Assembly: GCA_007741555.1 (NCBI GenBank) | Contig: CP036526.1 | Span: 7,801,719 to 7,865,718 of the forward strand | Reading direction: 5' to 3' | Source of the DNA: Stieleria marina | GTDB taxonomy: Bacteria > Planctomycetota > Planctomycetia > Pirellulales > Pirellulaceae | DNA: 64,000 nucleotides | Shown: positions 25,231 to 33,823 of the stretch, in pieces | Layout: every line of letters starts with the position of its first letter | How positions within the stretch are numbered: the stretch's first letter is position 1 | The notes under the pieces: generated by a model | Database searches by the model: none | The model's input: the letters and a program-made list of their open reading frames with translations, nothing else | What the model was told of the DNA's origin: nothing | Made by a program: the position numbers and the translations under genes

Positions 25231-26718
25231 CTACAGATCGTTGCTACGAAGTTCACGCAATTTGTCGGCCAGTTTCACTTTGAATTCTGCGACCAGATCC
25301 GCGTGTTCGGGATCGTCCGCCAAATTGGTGTACTGCTTTGGATCGTTCTTGCAATCGAACAACTCAATCCCCTTGGACGCGTCTTCGCGGTATTGAATGT
25401 AGGCCCACCGGTCTTCACGAAGCAAAAAGCCTTTTCGCATCGGCGCGACACTAAAAGCAGCATCACGAACTTGGAGCATCGAATCGTCTAGCAACGGCGA
25501 GATATCCTTGCCTTGCAAACGATCAGGCACTTCCAAACCGCACAGCTTAGCGGTCGTGGGGTACAAGTCGATCAGTTCAGTCAGGCTGTGGCAAACCGCG
25601 GGTTCTTTCCCCGGCACACTGATGATGAGCGGAACCGCGGCGGACTCGTCTCGCAACGAAACCTTGGCCCAAAAATCATGCTCGCCCAGGTGATAGCCGT
25701 GATCGCTTGTAAAGATCACGATCGTGTTGTCAGCCATGCCGGATTTTTTCAGCGCCGACATCACTTTTCCAACTTGTGCATCCATAAAGGCGACCGAAGC
25801 GTAGTAGCCGCCGACCGCTTTTCGCTGCCTACGAAGATCCATCTTCATGTTCACGCTGGTTTTGTAGTTGATGCCTGCTTTGGGAATATCATCCCAGTCG
25901 CCGGCAACTTTCCCGGGCAGCGACATTGATGAATAGGGTTTAAATGGCGGATAGTATTTTCGGGGCGCCACGAAGGGAACGTGCGGTCGCACAAAACCGA
26001 CCCCCAACCAAAACGGTTGATCGCCATTTCTTTCGCGATGCGTCAAAATCAATTCCGAAACTTTCGCTGCGGTCATGCCATCAGAGTGAACTTCGTCGTC
26101 TCCGTCCGCTTCGACGACCACAAACGTGTTGCCACCGACAACTGGCCGCTTGCCATCCGGATTGCTTTCCAACGTCTCACCATCGCCAGGCGCTTTCCAT
26201 TCAGGTCCGGGGCTATTGAAACGTTCCGTCCAAGAAAGAGCATCGTCGGCGCCGTTGTATTGATTGTGATCCCGACCGTCGCCGCCGATTTCAACGCCGC
26301 CAGGGACACCCATGTGAAAAATCTTGCTGACTCGCGCCGCGTAGTAGCCGTTGTCTTTGAAGTGCTGAGACCACATCGCGCGATCGCCAATCTGCGGACG
26401 GGGGTTCTTGTAGCCCAACGTTCCCGTGGCGTGCGGGTAGTAGCCCGACATAAACGATGCCCGCGACGGTCCACAGTAGGTTCCCTGGCAATACGCCCGC
26501 GTGAATCGCGTTCCCTTCGCAGCAATCGCGTCAATATTGGGTGTTTGGCAAACCGTGTTGCCGTAGCACGAAAGCGCCGTCGCGGTCAGGTCATCGGAGA
26601 TGATGAACAAAACGTTACGTTGGCGGTCCACTTTGGCATCAGCCGCCAGCGCAGTTTGGGTTGAAACCCATGCCCCAACAAATAGCAAACAAACTAGCAA
26701 TCGCGTGCGATACATCAT
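25231..26718 (-). CDS. Secreted sulfatase (iduronate-2-sulfatase-like)
   Basis: A type I sulfatase of 495 residues from the ATG at 26718, with a signal peptide (about 1-26, ending A-L-A-A). The formylglycine site is C-G-P-S-R, a C-x-P-S-R motif, so the Cys needs conversion by a formylglycine-generating enzyme. Metal-binding Asp residues are seen in F-I-I-S-D-D-L and in F-T-S-D-H-G-Y-H-L-G-E-H. Overall resemblance is to the iduronate-2-sulfatase group, acting on sulfated uronic-acid polysaccharides. The frame extends upstream to 26760, but that start would put extra polar residues before the signal peptide. It converges on the selenoprotein gene with an 8-base gap and is divergent from the amidohydrolase operon. 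Confidence 0.92.
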   Translation of the reverse strand: MMYRTRLLVCLLFVGAWVSTQTALAADAKVDRQRNVLFIISDDLTATALSCYGNTVCQTPNIDAIAAKGTRFTRAYCQGTYCGPSRASFMSGYYPHATGTLGYKNPRPQIGDRAMWSQHFKDNGYYAARVSKIFHMGVPGGVEIGGDGRDHNQYNGADDALSWTERFNSPGPEWKAPGDGETLESNPDGKRPVVGGNTFVVVEADGDDEVHSDGMTAAKVSELILTHRERNGDQPFWLGVGFVRPHVPFVAPRKYYPPFKPYSSMSLPGKVAGDWDDIPKAGINYKTSVNMKMDLRRQRKAVGGYYASVAFMDAQVGKVMSALKKSGMADNTIVIFTSDHGYHLGEHDFWAKVSLRDESAAVPLIISVPGKEPAVCHSLTELIDLYPTTAKLCGLEVPDRLQGKDISPLLDDSMLQVRDAAFSVAPMRKGFLLREDRWAYIQYREDASKGIELFDCKNDPKQYTNLADDPEHADLVAEFKVKLADKLRELRSNDL

Positions 26719-26889
26719 GGAGATCTCGTTAACGGCTGACACGGACGAATTCGGGGCCATTCTAGCGTAGAGGATGCCCGAGTGATCCCACGAAAATTGC
26801 CGGTCGATGACCCGAAACGTCCCACTCCAACTCCCCGCGAACTATCCTAAGGTCCACTGCCGGGAAATGAAAAACTGCAAGGGGGAAAC

Positions 26890-29800
26890 ATGCGGTCGTT
26901 GGTTCTATTGATGTTCGCGATTACGCTTGGCTTGATCCAAGTCGCGAGTGCGCAAAGTGATGTCGCCGCCAAGCCTACCGAGGGTCTGCGCGACAACCGT
27001 CCACAGAAGTTCGCGTTGACCAATGCGCGGGTCGTTGTTCAGCCTGGTCAAGTGATCGCAAACGCGACCGTCCTAATTCAAGACACCGCGATCATCAAAG
27101 TCGCCGAACAGGCTTCGATTCCAGCTGGGTTTCTAACTATTGATTGCAGTGGTCAAACCATCTACCCCGGATTGATCGACGCGTACAGCGAGCTGGAGGT
27201 CCCACGTCCGAACGAGAACGAATCGGGCCATTGGAACAGCAACGTTACACCGCAACGAAGTGCTCATGTGGTGGTTGATGAAGCAAAGAAAGAATTTGAA
27301 AAAACTCGCTCACAGGGAATCACTGTTCGCGTCGTCGCCCCTGAGCATGGGATCATCAAAGGCAGCAGCTCCATTGTCCTGGCTGGCGATACCGACAGCG
27401 GGCGACTCTTGATGCGGAGCGCACCTTGGCAGCATGTTTCGCTAACCGTCCCCAAGAATCGGCCTCGAAGCAGTTATCCCAATTCACCCATGGGGGCAGT
27501 CGCGCTGCTCCGACAAACGCTCTACGATGCGACCTGGTACGGCGACGCATGGAGGGCTTATCGCGCGAACCCGATTCTGCCGCGTCCGGAGACCAATCTA
27601 GCCCTGGCCAGTCTTCAGAACACGATCACGAACCAAACTTTCATTGTCGATGCCCCCAACGAGCGCATGGCACTACGCGCTGATGCGATTGCAAAGGAAT
27701 TTTCGCTCAGCATTGCACTTCGAGGGTCCGGCCGCGAGTACCGGGACCTGGACGCGATTGTTGCGGCTGGCCATCCGATTCTTTTGCCAGTTAAGTTCGC
27801 CGACAAACCCAAAGTCTCCGATGCAGCGGCGGCACGCAATGTTTCTCTGCAAGAACTGATGCACTGGGACTTGGCCCCCGAGAATCCCGGTCGGCTTGCA
27901 GCTCAAGGCGCAGTCATTTGTTTGACGACCGACGGACTAGAAAACGTCAAAGACTTCTTAAAGCAAGTTCGGCTTGCTGTCTCGCGTGGCTTGGATCCTG
28001 ACACCGCATTGGCTGCGATGACGACGACCCCGGCCAAGCTGCTCACCATTGACGATTCGGTGGGACAAGTTCGCGCTGGCATGTTGGCAAACTTAGTCAT
28101 CACCGATGGCGACTTGTTCGACAAAAAAACCAAGGTGCTTGAAACTTGGGTCGCAGGCAAACAATTTCGCATTTCACCGCCCAAACCTAAGTCCAGCGAC
28201 AGCCTAATCGGTCGTTGGTTGCTTACCTTCGACGCAGGCGACAGCCAAGTCGAAGCACATCTCAACATCAGTCAAAAGGGCGAGAAACTTGCCGGACAGC
28301 TCGCCAAAATCCTGGCCACCGGGCAAGACGGTGACACGGAAGAAGTCGCCGAAAAGAACGACACGGACGAAGATGAAGATACCGACGACGCGGATGCCGT
28401 TGCCGAAAGCGACACCGACGCTGAAAAAGCGTCCGCAGAGAGTTCCAAGGCTAAATCAGCAGAATTGAAACAGATCGTTCGTCAGAAGGACCGACTCCAG
28501 GCGAGTGTTCGGCTCAGCGATCTAAGCGATGCATTTGAAAGCGGCATTTCGCAGCTTTCGATCATCAGCGTGGACGAAGGAGATGACGTCATGACGGCGT
28601 TCGGTTCGATCCGATTGCCTGACGGAGAAACACAGACGCTGAAAATTGCGTTCGTCGATCCAGAAGCAGATGACAAAACCGATTCGGAAAAAGACACAAA
28701 GAAGCCGGACGAAGACCCCGATGAAAGCTTGGCAAGCCACACGCCACTGTTGTACCCGCTGGGGGCTCATGGTCGATCCGAACCGATTGCCGCCGCCACG
28801 ACCGTTTTATTTCGCAACGCGACGGTATGGACCTGCGGCGAAGAGGGGATTCTGGATTCGGCCGACGTTTTGATTCGTGACGGAAAGTTCGTCTCCGTTG
28901 GCCGGAAACTGGCTGTGCCCGACGGCTGCACCGTGATCAATGCCAACGGCAAGCATCTCACTCCAGGACTAATCGACTGCCATTCGCACATGGCGACCGA
29001 CGGCGGCGTCAACGAATCGGGGCAAGCTGTCACAGCCGAAGTACGCATCGGCGATTTCATTGACCACACCGACATCACGATCTACCGGCAACTGGCGGGC
29101 GGTGTGACCACGTCCAACATTTTGCACGGATCCGCCAATCCGATCGGGGGACAGAACCAAGTCATCAAACTTCGCTGGGGGCAGGGGATGAATGATCTGC
29201 GAATGACTCAGGCTCCCGCCGGAATCAAGTTCGCTCTGGGCGAAAATGTCAAACGTAACCAGAGTCGCTACCCCAACACTCGGATGGGCGTGGAACAGTT
29301 GATGCGAGATCAGCTGCTTGCCGCTCGCGAGTATGACCGGGCAAAACGTGACTACCGCAATGGCAAACGTGATGGCCTGCCGCCACGCCGCGATTTACAA
29401 CTCGACGCGATGTCAGAAGTCCAACGCGGCGAACGCTGGATTCATTGCCACAGTTATCGGCAAGATGAGATCGTCGCAACGCTGGATTTGCTGGAAGAGT
29501 TCGGCATTCGGATTGGAACACTGCAGCATATTTTGGAAGGCTACAAAGTGGCTGACCGCATGAAACGCCATGGTGCGATGGCGTCTTCGTTCTCGGACTG
29601 GTGGGCGTACAAGTTCGAGGTGTTCGACGCGATTCCGTACAACGGCGCATTAATGCATGACCAAGGAATCGTCGTTTCATTCAACAGCGACGACCGCGAG
29701 CTTGCTAGGCATTTGAATACCGAAGCGGCCAAGGCGATGAAGTACGGCGGCGTTTCGGCCCAGGAAGCTCTGAAATTTGTGACGCTCAACCCTGCAAAAC

Positions 29801-30141
29801 AACTGCGAATCGATGAATTCGTTGGCTCGGTGGAACCAGGAAAGCATGCCGATCTGGTGATCTGGAGCGGGCCGCCAATGTCAACGACCACTCGCTGTGA
29901 ACAAACATGGATCGACGGAAGGAAGCTCTTCGATTTGGAAAGTGATCGCCAAATGCGGGAGCGTGACGGGCGACTGCACGCAACCTTGGTTCAGAAAATC
30001 CTTGACGACAAAAGTCCCTCCAAATCGGACACAAAGTCCAAAGACGTGGATGAAGAAGACCGCTGGGCGCGACACGACGTGTACTGCACCGCCACCGGTC
30101 AAAACTACCACAACCACACACAATCGGAGCGACGTCAATGA
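26890..30141 (+). CDS. Secreted tandem amidohydrolase fusion (one dead, one intact domain)
   Basis: A 1083-residue secreted protein (signal peptide about 1-21, ending A-S-A). It contains two amidohydrolase-family domains. The first (about residues 35-420) has lost the metal H-x-H: its strand reads Y-P-G-L-I-D-A-Y-S-E. An acidic Asp/Glu-rich linker follows (about 475-525). The second (about 640-1060) keeps D-C-H-S-H, the His in W-I-H-C-H-S and L-Q-H-I-L-E-G, and the Asp in F-N-S-D-D-R, so it can bind two metals like imidazolonepropionase-type enzymes. Substrate unknown. The start has a strong A-A-G-G-G-G-G. The stop overlaps the next start as A-T-G-A. Confidence 0.9.
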   Translation: MRSLVLLMFAITLGLIQVASAQSDVAAKPTEGLRDNRPQKFALTNARVVVQPGQVIANATVLIQDTAIIKVAEQASIPAGFLTIDCSGQTIYPGLIDAYSELEVPRPNENESGHWNSNVTPQRSAHVVVDEAKKEFEKTRSQGITVRVVAPEHGIIKGSSSIVLAGDTDSGRLLMRSAPWQHVSLTVPKNRPRSSYPNSPMGAVALLRQTLYDATWYGDAWRAYRANPILPRPETNLALASLQNTITNQTFIVDAPNERMALRADAIAKEFSLSIALRGSGREYRDLDAIVAAGHPILLPVKFADKPKVSDAAAARNVSLQELMHWDLAPENPGRLAAQGAVICLTTDGLENVKDFLKQVRLAVSRGLDPDTALAAMTTTPAKLLTIDDSVGQVRAGMLANLVITDGDLFDKKTKVLETWVAGKQFRISPPKPKSSDSLIGRWLLTFDAGDSQVEAHLNISQKGEKLAGQLAKILATGQDGDTEEVAEKNDTDEDEDTDDADAVAESDTDAEKASAESSKAKSAELKQIVRQKDRLQASVRLSDLSDAFESGISQLSIISVDEGDDVMTAFGSIRLPDGETQTLKIAFVDPEADDKTDSEKDTKKPDEDPDESLASHTPLLYPLGAHGRSEPIAAATTVLFRNATVWTCGEEGILDSADVLIRDGKFVSVGRKLAVPDGCTVINANGKHLTPGLIDCHSHMATDGGVNESGQAVTAEVRIGDFIDHTDITIYRQLAGGVTTSNILHGSANPIGGQNQVIKLRWGQGMNDLRMTQAPAGIKFALGENVKRNQSRYPNTRMGVEQLMRDQLLAAREYDRAKRDYRNGKRDGLPPRRDLQLDAMSEVQRGERWIHCHSYRQDEIVATLDLLEEFGIRIGTLQHILEGYKVADRMKRHGAMASSFSDWWAYKFEVFDAIPYNGALMHDQGIVVSFNSDDRELARHLNTEAAKAMKYGGVSAQEALKFVTLNPAKQLRIDEFVGSVEPGKHADLVIWSGPPMSTTTRCEQTWIDGRKLFDLESDRQMRERDGRLHATLVQKILDDKSPSKSDTKSKDVDEEDRWARHDVYCTATGQNYHNHTQSERRQ

Positions 30142-31454
30142 GAACCACAATCTACAGTCAAGTGCGACTCGCTATTGCCGTCTGTGTCGTGATGACAGCT
30201 CCATCGCTGTCGGTCGCCCACGATCAAGTTCCCGGCAAACAGCAACAACGCCCGATCGTTATCAAGGGAGCGACCATTCACACGGTCGACGGTCCGACGA
30301 TCGAAAATGGCAGTGTGTTATTTGAGCAAGGCAAAATCACCGCGGTCGGAAAAGCGGTCGTGGTACCAGCCAAAGCGATCGAGATCCAAGCCGGCGACAT
30401 GCACGTCTACCCGGGATTGATCGAACCGATCACGGATCTTGGACTGCGAGAAATCAATGCCGTCGAGGAAACGTCCGATACGACCGAACGTGGCGAGCGC
30501 AATCCAAACGTCAAGTCTTGGGTGGCGGTGAATCCCGACAGTGAATTGATTCCAGTGGCGAGAGCCGGTGGCGTTTTGACGGCAATGACTGCGCCACGCG
30601 GCCGATTCCTACGCGGCCAGACAGCCGTCATCAATTTGGACGGATGGACGGTCGCCGACATGACACTGCTTTCGCCAGCGGGCTTGTACGTTGACTGGCG
30701 ATGGATGGAACCGACTGATCAAGATGACAAGAAACGAATTGCCAAGCGAACTGAACGGCACGAGGAATTTAGTGCATTGATCGCCGAAGCCACGCGGTAC
30801 GGTGAAGGTCGCCAAGCAAATCCGTCAGACACGCCAACCGACGTACGATTGGAAAGCTTGCTGGCCGTGATCGCGGGGAAGTATCCGCTGATTGCTCAAG
30901 CAAACGATCAAGCGACCATCGAATCAGCGATCGCATGGGCGCAAAGTCATCAGCTGAAGTTGATTATTTACGGTGGCTACGATGCTCCGCACTGCGCAGA
31001 ACTATTGATCAACTACGACGTGCCAGTGATTGTCGGCAGCGTCTATCGTCTGCCGATGCGTCGAAATGATGCTTACGACACTGCCTATACGCTCCCGGCG
31101 CGACTACAGACTGCCGGCATTCGTTACTGCATCGGCGGCGCGGGAGCCGGTTCGCCTGGCGGCGCAGCGGCAGCACGGAACCTGCCCTATCACGCTGGCA
31201 ACGCTGTCGCATACGGATTGTCACGCAATCAGGCCGTCCGCAGCATCACACTGTCGGCTGCCGAAATTCTGGGCGTTGCCGATCGGATCGGATCGATCAC
31301 CGTCGGCAAGGACGCGACATTGGTGATTGCAGATGGCGACATCCTGGAGACTTCGACCAACATCGTCCAAGCATGGATTGGTGGCCGCGAAGTCGACTTA
31401 GGCAGTCGACACAAAACGCTGTACGAAAAATATCGCAAGAAGTATTCCCGCTAA
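30138..31454 (+). CDS. Secreted amidohydrolase-like protein lacking metal ligands
   Basis: A 438-residue protein with a signal peptide (ending S-V-A-H) and the amidohydrolase composite domain. The position of the metal H-x-H reads Y-P-G-L-I-E-P-I-T-D, so the canonical metal site is missing. The C-terminal region (A-V-R-S-I-T-L-S-A-A-E-I-L-G-V and G-S-I-T-V-G-K-D-A-T-L-V-I) is typical of the family. It resembles the dead first domain of the preceding gene and is translationally coupled to it (A-T-G-A overlap, G-G-A-G nearby). It may form a structural partner of the active domain; this is inference. Confidence 0.85.
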   Translation: MRTTIYSQVRLAIAVCVVMTAPSLSVAHDQVPGKQQQRPIVIKGATIHTVDGPTIENGSVLFEQGKITAVGKAVVVPAKAIEIQAGDMHVYPGLIEPITDLGLREINAVEETSDTTERGERNPNVKSWVAVNPDSELIPVARAGGVLTAMTAPRGRFLRGQTAVINLDGWTVADMTLLSPAGLYVDWRWMEPTDQDDKKRIAKRTERHEEFSALIAEATRYGEGRQANPSDTPTDVRLESLLAVIAGKYPLIAQANDQATIESAIAWAQSHQLKLIIYGGYDAPHCAELLINYDVPVIVGSVYRLPMRRNDAYDTAYTLPARLQTAGIRYCIGGAGAGSPGGAAAARNLPYHAGNAVAYGLSRNQAVRSITLSAAEILGVADRIGSITVGKDATLVIADGDILETSTNIVQAWIGGREVDLGSRHKTLYEKYRKKYSR

Positions 31455-31605
31455 GCATCGACGTCCCTTTGACCCACCGGGCGAACTCCCTGTGAGCCCC
31501 AGGCAAATCGTTCTCAAAGGCGTGAAGCGGCGTGATTTCTTGAATTTGCCGGATTCAGACTTGTGAACTCAATGGCGTCGAATTAGCGTCCGTGCACAAC
31601 TTGAT

Positions 31606-31623
31606 GCCAGTTACCTGACTGGC
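31606..31623. promoter_or_regulatory. Perfect inverted repeat upstream of the PL14-like gene
   Basis: Bases 31606-31611 and 31618-31623 are a perfect 6-bp inverted repeat with a 6-base spacer. The repeat ends 26 bases before the lyase start, so it could be an operator or a leader hairpin. No regulator gene lies nearby. Confidence 0.3.
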
Positions 31624-31649
31624 TGTACAGCATGCACACGGGATACATC

Positions 31650-32537
31650 ATGAAATTCGACCGCTCTTTTTATAGGGCCGCCTTCATCGTCGGCATTGCC
31701 GTCGCGGCCACGATCACCGCCGGACAGGCCAGCGCACAGATCATCTACTCCAACGACTTTGATCATCACCAGTTCACCGGCACCTATCGCGAGCACCACT
31801 GGGAAGCGGACTGGAATGATCCACAGTGGGAAGACGGCATCAAAGAGAAACGAGTAAAAATCGTCGATGGCTACCAAGCCTACGGAGGATCCGGACGAAG
31901 CTTGGCAGTGAAGTACCCCAAAGGCAAATATGGAACCAAGAACACTGGCGCTCAGTGGATCATGGAACTGAACGATTCGTATGACGAAGTTTTGCTCAGC
32001 TACAGCGTGAAGTTCAAACGCGGGTTTGATTTTGTCAAAGGTGGCAAACTGCCGGGACTTGCTGGCGGCACGGCGCCGACTGGCAACGTCGCTGCTAATG
32101 GATACAACGGCTGGACGACACGCATGATGTGGCGCACCACTCATACCGGAAATCCCGGCAGCCCCAAACAGAAAACTTCGCCGGCCATTTCGTACGCAAA
32201 GTATCGCCGATCCGGTCCCGACAATGATGGCCGCATCGAAGACGAAACACCTTGGTTAGATCCCGACGGTGATTTGACGATGTTAAAATCAAACAAGTGG
32301 TACGACATCACCCAGCGCATCAAAATGAATGATGTCGGAACCAGCAACGGGGTTCTCCAAATTTGGCTAAACGATGTTTTGCTCGTCGACAAACAAGACG
32401 TCGAATATCGCAAGACGAATTCGATCGGAATCGACAAACTCTACTTCAGCACGTTCTTTGGTGGTGGCTACAGCTGGCGCACATCAAAATACGAGACCGC
32501 GTACTTTGACAATTTTGTTATCGTCGCCGTTGATTGA
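31650..32537 (+). CDS. Secreted polysaccharide lyase-like protein (PL14-like fold)
   Basis: A 295-residue secreted protein (signal peptide ending A-S-A-Q). It has the beta-jelly-roll pattern of family 14 polysaccharide lyases and relatives: L-S-Y-S-V-K-F-K-R-G-F-D-F-V-K-G-G-K-L-P-G-L, then a Trp/Arg-rich segment (W-T-T-R-M-M-W-R) and a C-terminal F-F-G-G-G-Y-S-W. Family members cleave alginate or glucuronan by beta-elimination, but several homologues are uncharacterised, so substrate is open. The ATG at 31650 has G-G-G-A upstream; an ATG at 31632 would add six residues. It would feed unsaturated uronates toward the KDG kinase/aldolase route elsewhere in the window. Confidence 0.75.
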   Translation: MKFDRSFYRAAFIVGIAVAATITAGQASAQIIYSNDFDHHQFTGTYREHHWEADWNDPQWEDGIKEKRVKIVDGYQAYGGSGRSLAVKYPKGKYGTKNTGAQWIMELNDSYDEVLLSYSVKFKRGFDFVKGGKLPGLAGGTAPTGNVAANGYNGWTTRMMWRTTHTGNPGSPKQKTSPAISYAKYRRSGPDNDGRIEDETPWLDPDGDLTMLKSNKWYDITQRIKMNDVGTSNGVLQIWLNDVLLVDKQDVEYRKTNSIGIDKLYFSTFFGGGYSWRTSKYETAYFDNFVIVAVD

Positions 32538-32575
32538 GCCACCCGGCCGAGCACGCTCCGCCTGCTGGCCTGCAG

Positions 32576-32615
32576 CGTAAAAACAAAAGATTCACGAGTA
32601 TATTGCTCGCGAGTC
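32576..32615 (-). terminator. Intrinsic terminator after the PLP dehydratase gene
   Basis: On the minus strand, bases 32615-32606 and 32598-32589 form a 10-position stem (one mismatch) with a 7-base loop. It is followed by T-T-T-T-G-T-T-T-T-T-A (32587-32577). It lies 16 bases past the stop of the dehydratase gene and between two convergent genes. Confidence 0.65.
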
Positions 32616-32631
32616 TTACGACAGCGATCAT

Positions 32632-33642
32632 CTAAATGTCGATCCAATTCGCGAATGCGTCTTGATCGACATTGCGACCGCTGATGACCAGAACCACGTC
32701 GCCTTCACCGGACAGATCCGTTTTGCCGGTCAGCGCGGCAGCGACTGCAATGGCGCCAGACGGTTCGGTTCGCAGACCGTGATGATCGTAAAGCCACTTC
32801 ATGGCTTGGCGAGTTTCCATGTCCGCAGCACAAACGCTGTGCGAAACATATTGCTTCAAAATCGGCCAGTTGTATTCGCCTACGTCATACGACAGCAGAC
32901 CATCGCAAATGCTTTCGGGACATTCCAACCGGACGCGCTCGCCAACGGCAAGTGACTGACCAAAGTCATCAGCCCCCGATGGTTCCACGCCGACAATTTT
33001 CGCAACGGGAAATTCGTTGCCAATCGCCAGTGCGTGCCCGGCCATCAATCCGCCGCCACTAATCTGACAAAGGAAATGCGAAAGGCTTCGTCGTTCGCTG
33101 CGCAACTGTTCAACAATTTCTAGCCCGCCGACACCGTTACCGGCAATCACGTGCGGATCGTTGTACGGAGACGCTTGCACGCCGTTTAGTTGCTCAGCGA
33201 TCTCCTTTGTCATTTGTTCGCGGGCACCAGTCACATGATCGGTCGCTTTTTCGTAAGTGCGAACCTCAGCTCCAAAGCTGCGTGTCAGATCGAACTTCGT
33301 TTGCGGAGCATCATCAGGCATCACGATGATGACACGCTTGTTGTATGTCATCGCGGCGTAGGCGATGCCTGACGCAAAATTGCCCGACGAACTTGCAGCG
33401 ACGGGTCGATCACCAATTGAACTGGCATGATGCGCCATCCAGCACAGCGCTCCCATCAATTTGAAGGATCGAACAGGTGTCCAGCCATAGTCTTTCAGCC
33501 ACACGCGGCGACCATCGGCAAGCCCAAGTTCTTTTTCCAAAGCGTAGGAGCGAATCAGTGGAGCCGGAGAAAAATGCTGCCGGATGATGGGCTGTGCGGC
33601 GCGAACATCGTCAATCGTTGTGATTTTCAACATCATTGTCAT
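32632..33642 (-). CDS. PLP-dependent threonine/serine dehydratase-like enzyme
   Basis: A 336-residue fold-type II PLP enzyme. The cofactor Lys is in S-F-K-L-M-G-A near residue 62; the phosphate/substrate loop is S-S-S-G-N-F-A-S-G, and the glycine-rich PLP-phosphate loop is I-S-G-G-G-L-M-A-G. It ends without the ACT-like regulatory domain of biosynthetic IlvA, so it resembles catabolic threonine dehydratases or serine racemases. It would deaminate threonine or serine to 2-oxobutyrate or pyruvate. The protein is cytoplasmic. It is divergent from the sulfatase/DUF1501 operon and is closed by its own terminator. Confidence 0.88.
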   Translation of the reverse strand: MTMMLKITTIDDVRAAQPIIRQHFSPAPLIRSYALEKELGLADGRRVWLKDYGWTPVRSFKLMGALCWMAHHASSIGDRPVAASSSGNFASGIAYAAMTYNKRVIIVMPDDAPQTKFDLTRSFGAEVRTYEKATDHVTGAREQMTKEIAEQLNGVQASPYNDPHVIAGNGVGGLEIVEQLRSERRSLSHFLCQISGGGLMAGHALAIGNEFPVAKIVGVEPSGADDFGQSLAVGERVRLECPESICDGLLSYDVGEYNWPILKQYVSHSVCAADMETRQAMKWLYDHHGLRTEPSGAIAVAAALTGKTDLSGEGDVVLVISGRNVDQDAFANWIDI

Positions 33643-33823
33643 TCAAACTACAAAAAAGAAGCAACCAATCTTTGGAGGTCTACAGCGTATCCGTTAGACT
33701 GGAGCAGTGGTGTCCGCCACCTCCCACCTTAATCCTGCCCCCGATTCTACCCTCATCGACTGCGTGGCCCCCGGCTGCGCTTTTTGAACGGTTGCTGGAA
33801 TCCGCCCCTCCTTTCCGTCCATT

